Source: Burkholderiaceae bacterium (GTDB lineage Bacteria > Pseudomonadota > Gammaproteobacteria > Burkholderiales > Burkholderiaceae). Taken from it: a DNA stretch of 64,000 nucleotides. The notes below the pieces were generated by a model. The model had not been told where the DNA came from and ran no database searches. It saw only the letters and a list, made by a program, of their open reading frames with translations. The stretch is from assembly GCA_947449305.1 (NCBI GenBank), contig CANFRA010000002.1, positions 1 to 64,000 on the forward strand, given 5' to 3'. This document shows positions 63,405 to 64,000 of the stretch, piece by piece. The position numbers were made by a program, and so were the translations under genes. Each line of letters starts with the position of its first letter. Position 1 is the stretch's first letter.

Positions 63405-64000
63405 TAGACATCAAACTACTACGTACATTCTTGACCCTAATGCGGGTCAAGAATGTATCTCGGGCTGCTGAAGAGCTAGAGAGCAGTCAACCAAATACCA
63501 GCCATAGCCTGAATAAACTTCGGGAGCTCTTTGGAGATCCTCTACTCATTCGATCAAAAAATGGGATGATCCCAACGCCAAGAGCGCTTGAATTAGAAAT
63601 TAAGGTGGAGCGTTTACTAAATAGCTATCAAGATGTCATTAATAACCCTACAAATTTTGATTACAAAACCTCGAGTCGGAATTTTGTGATCACAGCACCA
63701 GAACATGCAGAGCAAATGTTGGTGCCAGTCATGCTGCGCAAAATTCGCTCAGTAGCCCCGAATATTCGTATTGAAATCCGCGCGCCGAATCCAGAAAGAG
63801 CCTCAGAATTGCTTGAGTCCGGGGAAATAGATCTACGAATTGCCTGGTTACTAAAGCCTGCGTCATCATTGCGCTCATTGACATTATTTCAAGATCGGCT
63901 GGTATACATAGCGGATAAAGATCATCCGTCGATTAAGGGGCAATTAACTTTAAGAAATTTTTTAAGCTTGCCTCATGCGAGGACCTATGGAGAAGGTAGC
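63395..64000 (+). CDS. LysR-family transcriptional regulator, truncated by window end
   Basis: MNNIDIKLLRTFLTLMRVKNVSRAAEELESSQPNTSHSLNKLRELFGDPLLIRSKNGMIPTPRA. Confidence 0.92.
   Translation, partial: MNNIDIKLLRTFLTLMRVKNVSRAAEELESSQPNTSHSLNKLRELFGDPLLIRSKNGMIPTPRALELEIKVERLLNSYQDVINNPTNFDYKTSSRNFVITAPEHAEQMLVPVMLRKIRSVAPNIRIEIRAPNPERASELLESGEIDLRIAWLLKPASSLRSLTLFQDRLVYIADKDHPSIKGQLTLRNFLSLPHARTYGEGS

Overview
The window reads as a contiguous, gene-dense chromosomal segment of a beta-proteobacterium. Gene content and moderate GC suggest a Burkholderiaceae, Polynucleobacter-like genome; this is inference, no search was run. I found no integrase, transposase, phage genes or CRISPR array. Supported content: tRNA-Leu(TAG), tRNA-Arg(CCT), tRNA-Asn(GTT); ispD/ispF, mfd, serB; a PHA cluster (phaC, phaB, phaR, thiolase) around rimO; rluD/pgeF, bamD, alr, lplT, tsaB/rimI; a propionyl-CoA/methylmalonyl-CoA module (mcm, meaB, pccB, pccA, epimerase-like) with a divergent GntR regulator; parC/parE; a TPP riboswitch followed by thiC-thiO-thiS-thiG-thiE, with thiD convergent. 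From about 44 to 64 kb the content is more accessory and catabolic: three Bug/TTT substrate-binding proteins, a ThDP enzyme, FAH-family, SDR, amidase, haloacid dehalogenase, APC permease, a BLUF photoreceptor, a lipase, and a Rieske oxygenase cluster with a LysR regulator cut by the window end. I did not find an unmistakable new system. Best leads: a perfect inverted pair of consensus DnaA boxes after tRNA-Arg; a probably catalytically dead UDG-like protein beside rimI/tsaB; an uncharacterised 117-aa partner of the Rieske oxygenase; a start-less 57-codon gene relic at 59.0-59.2 kb; two small membrane ORFs absent from the ORF track; and several unusual regulatory sites.
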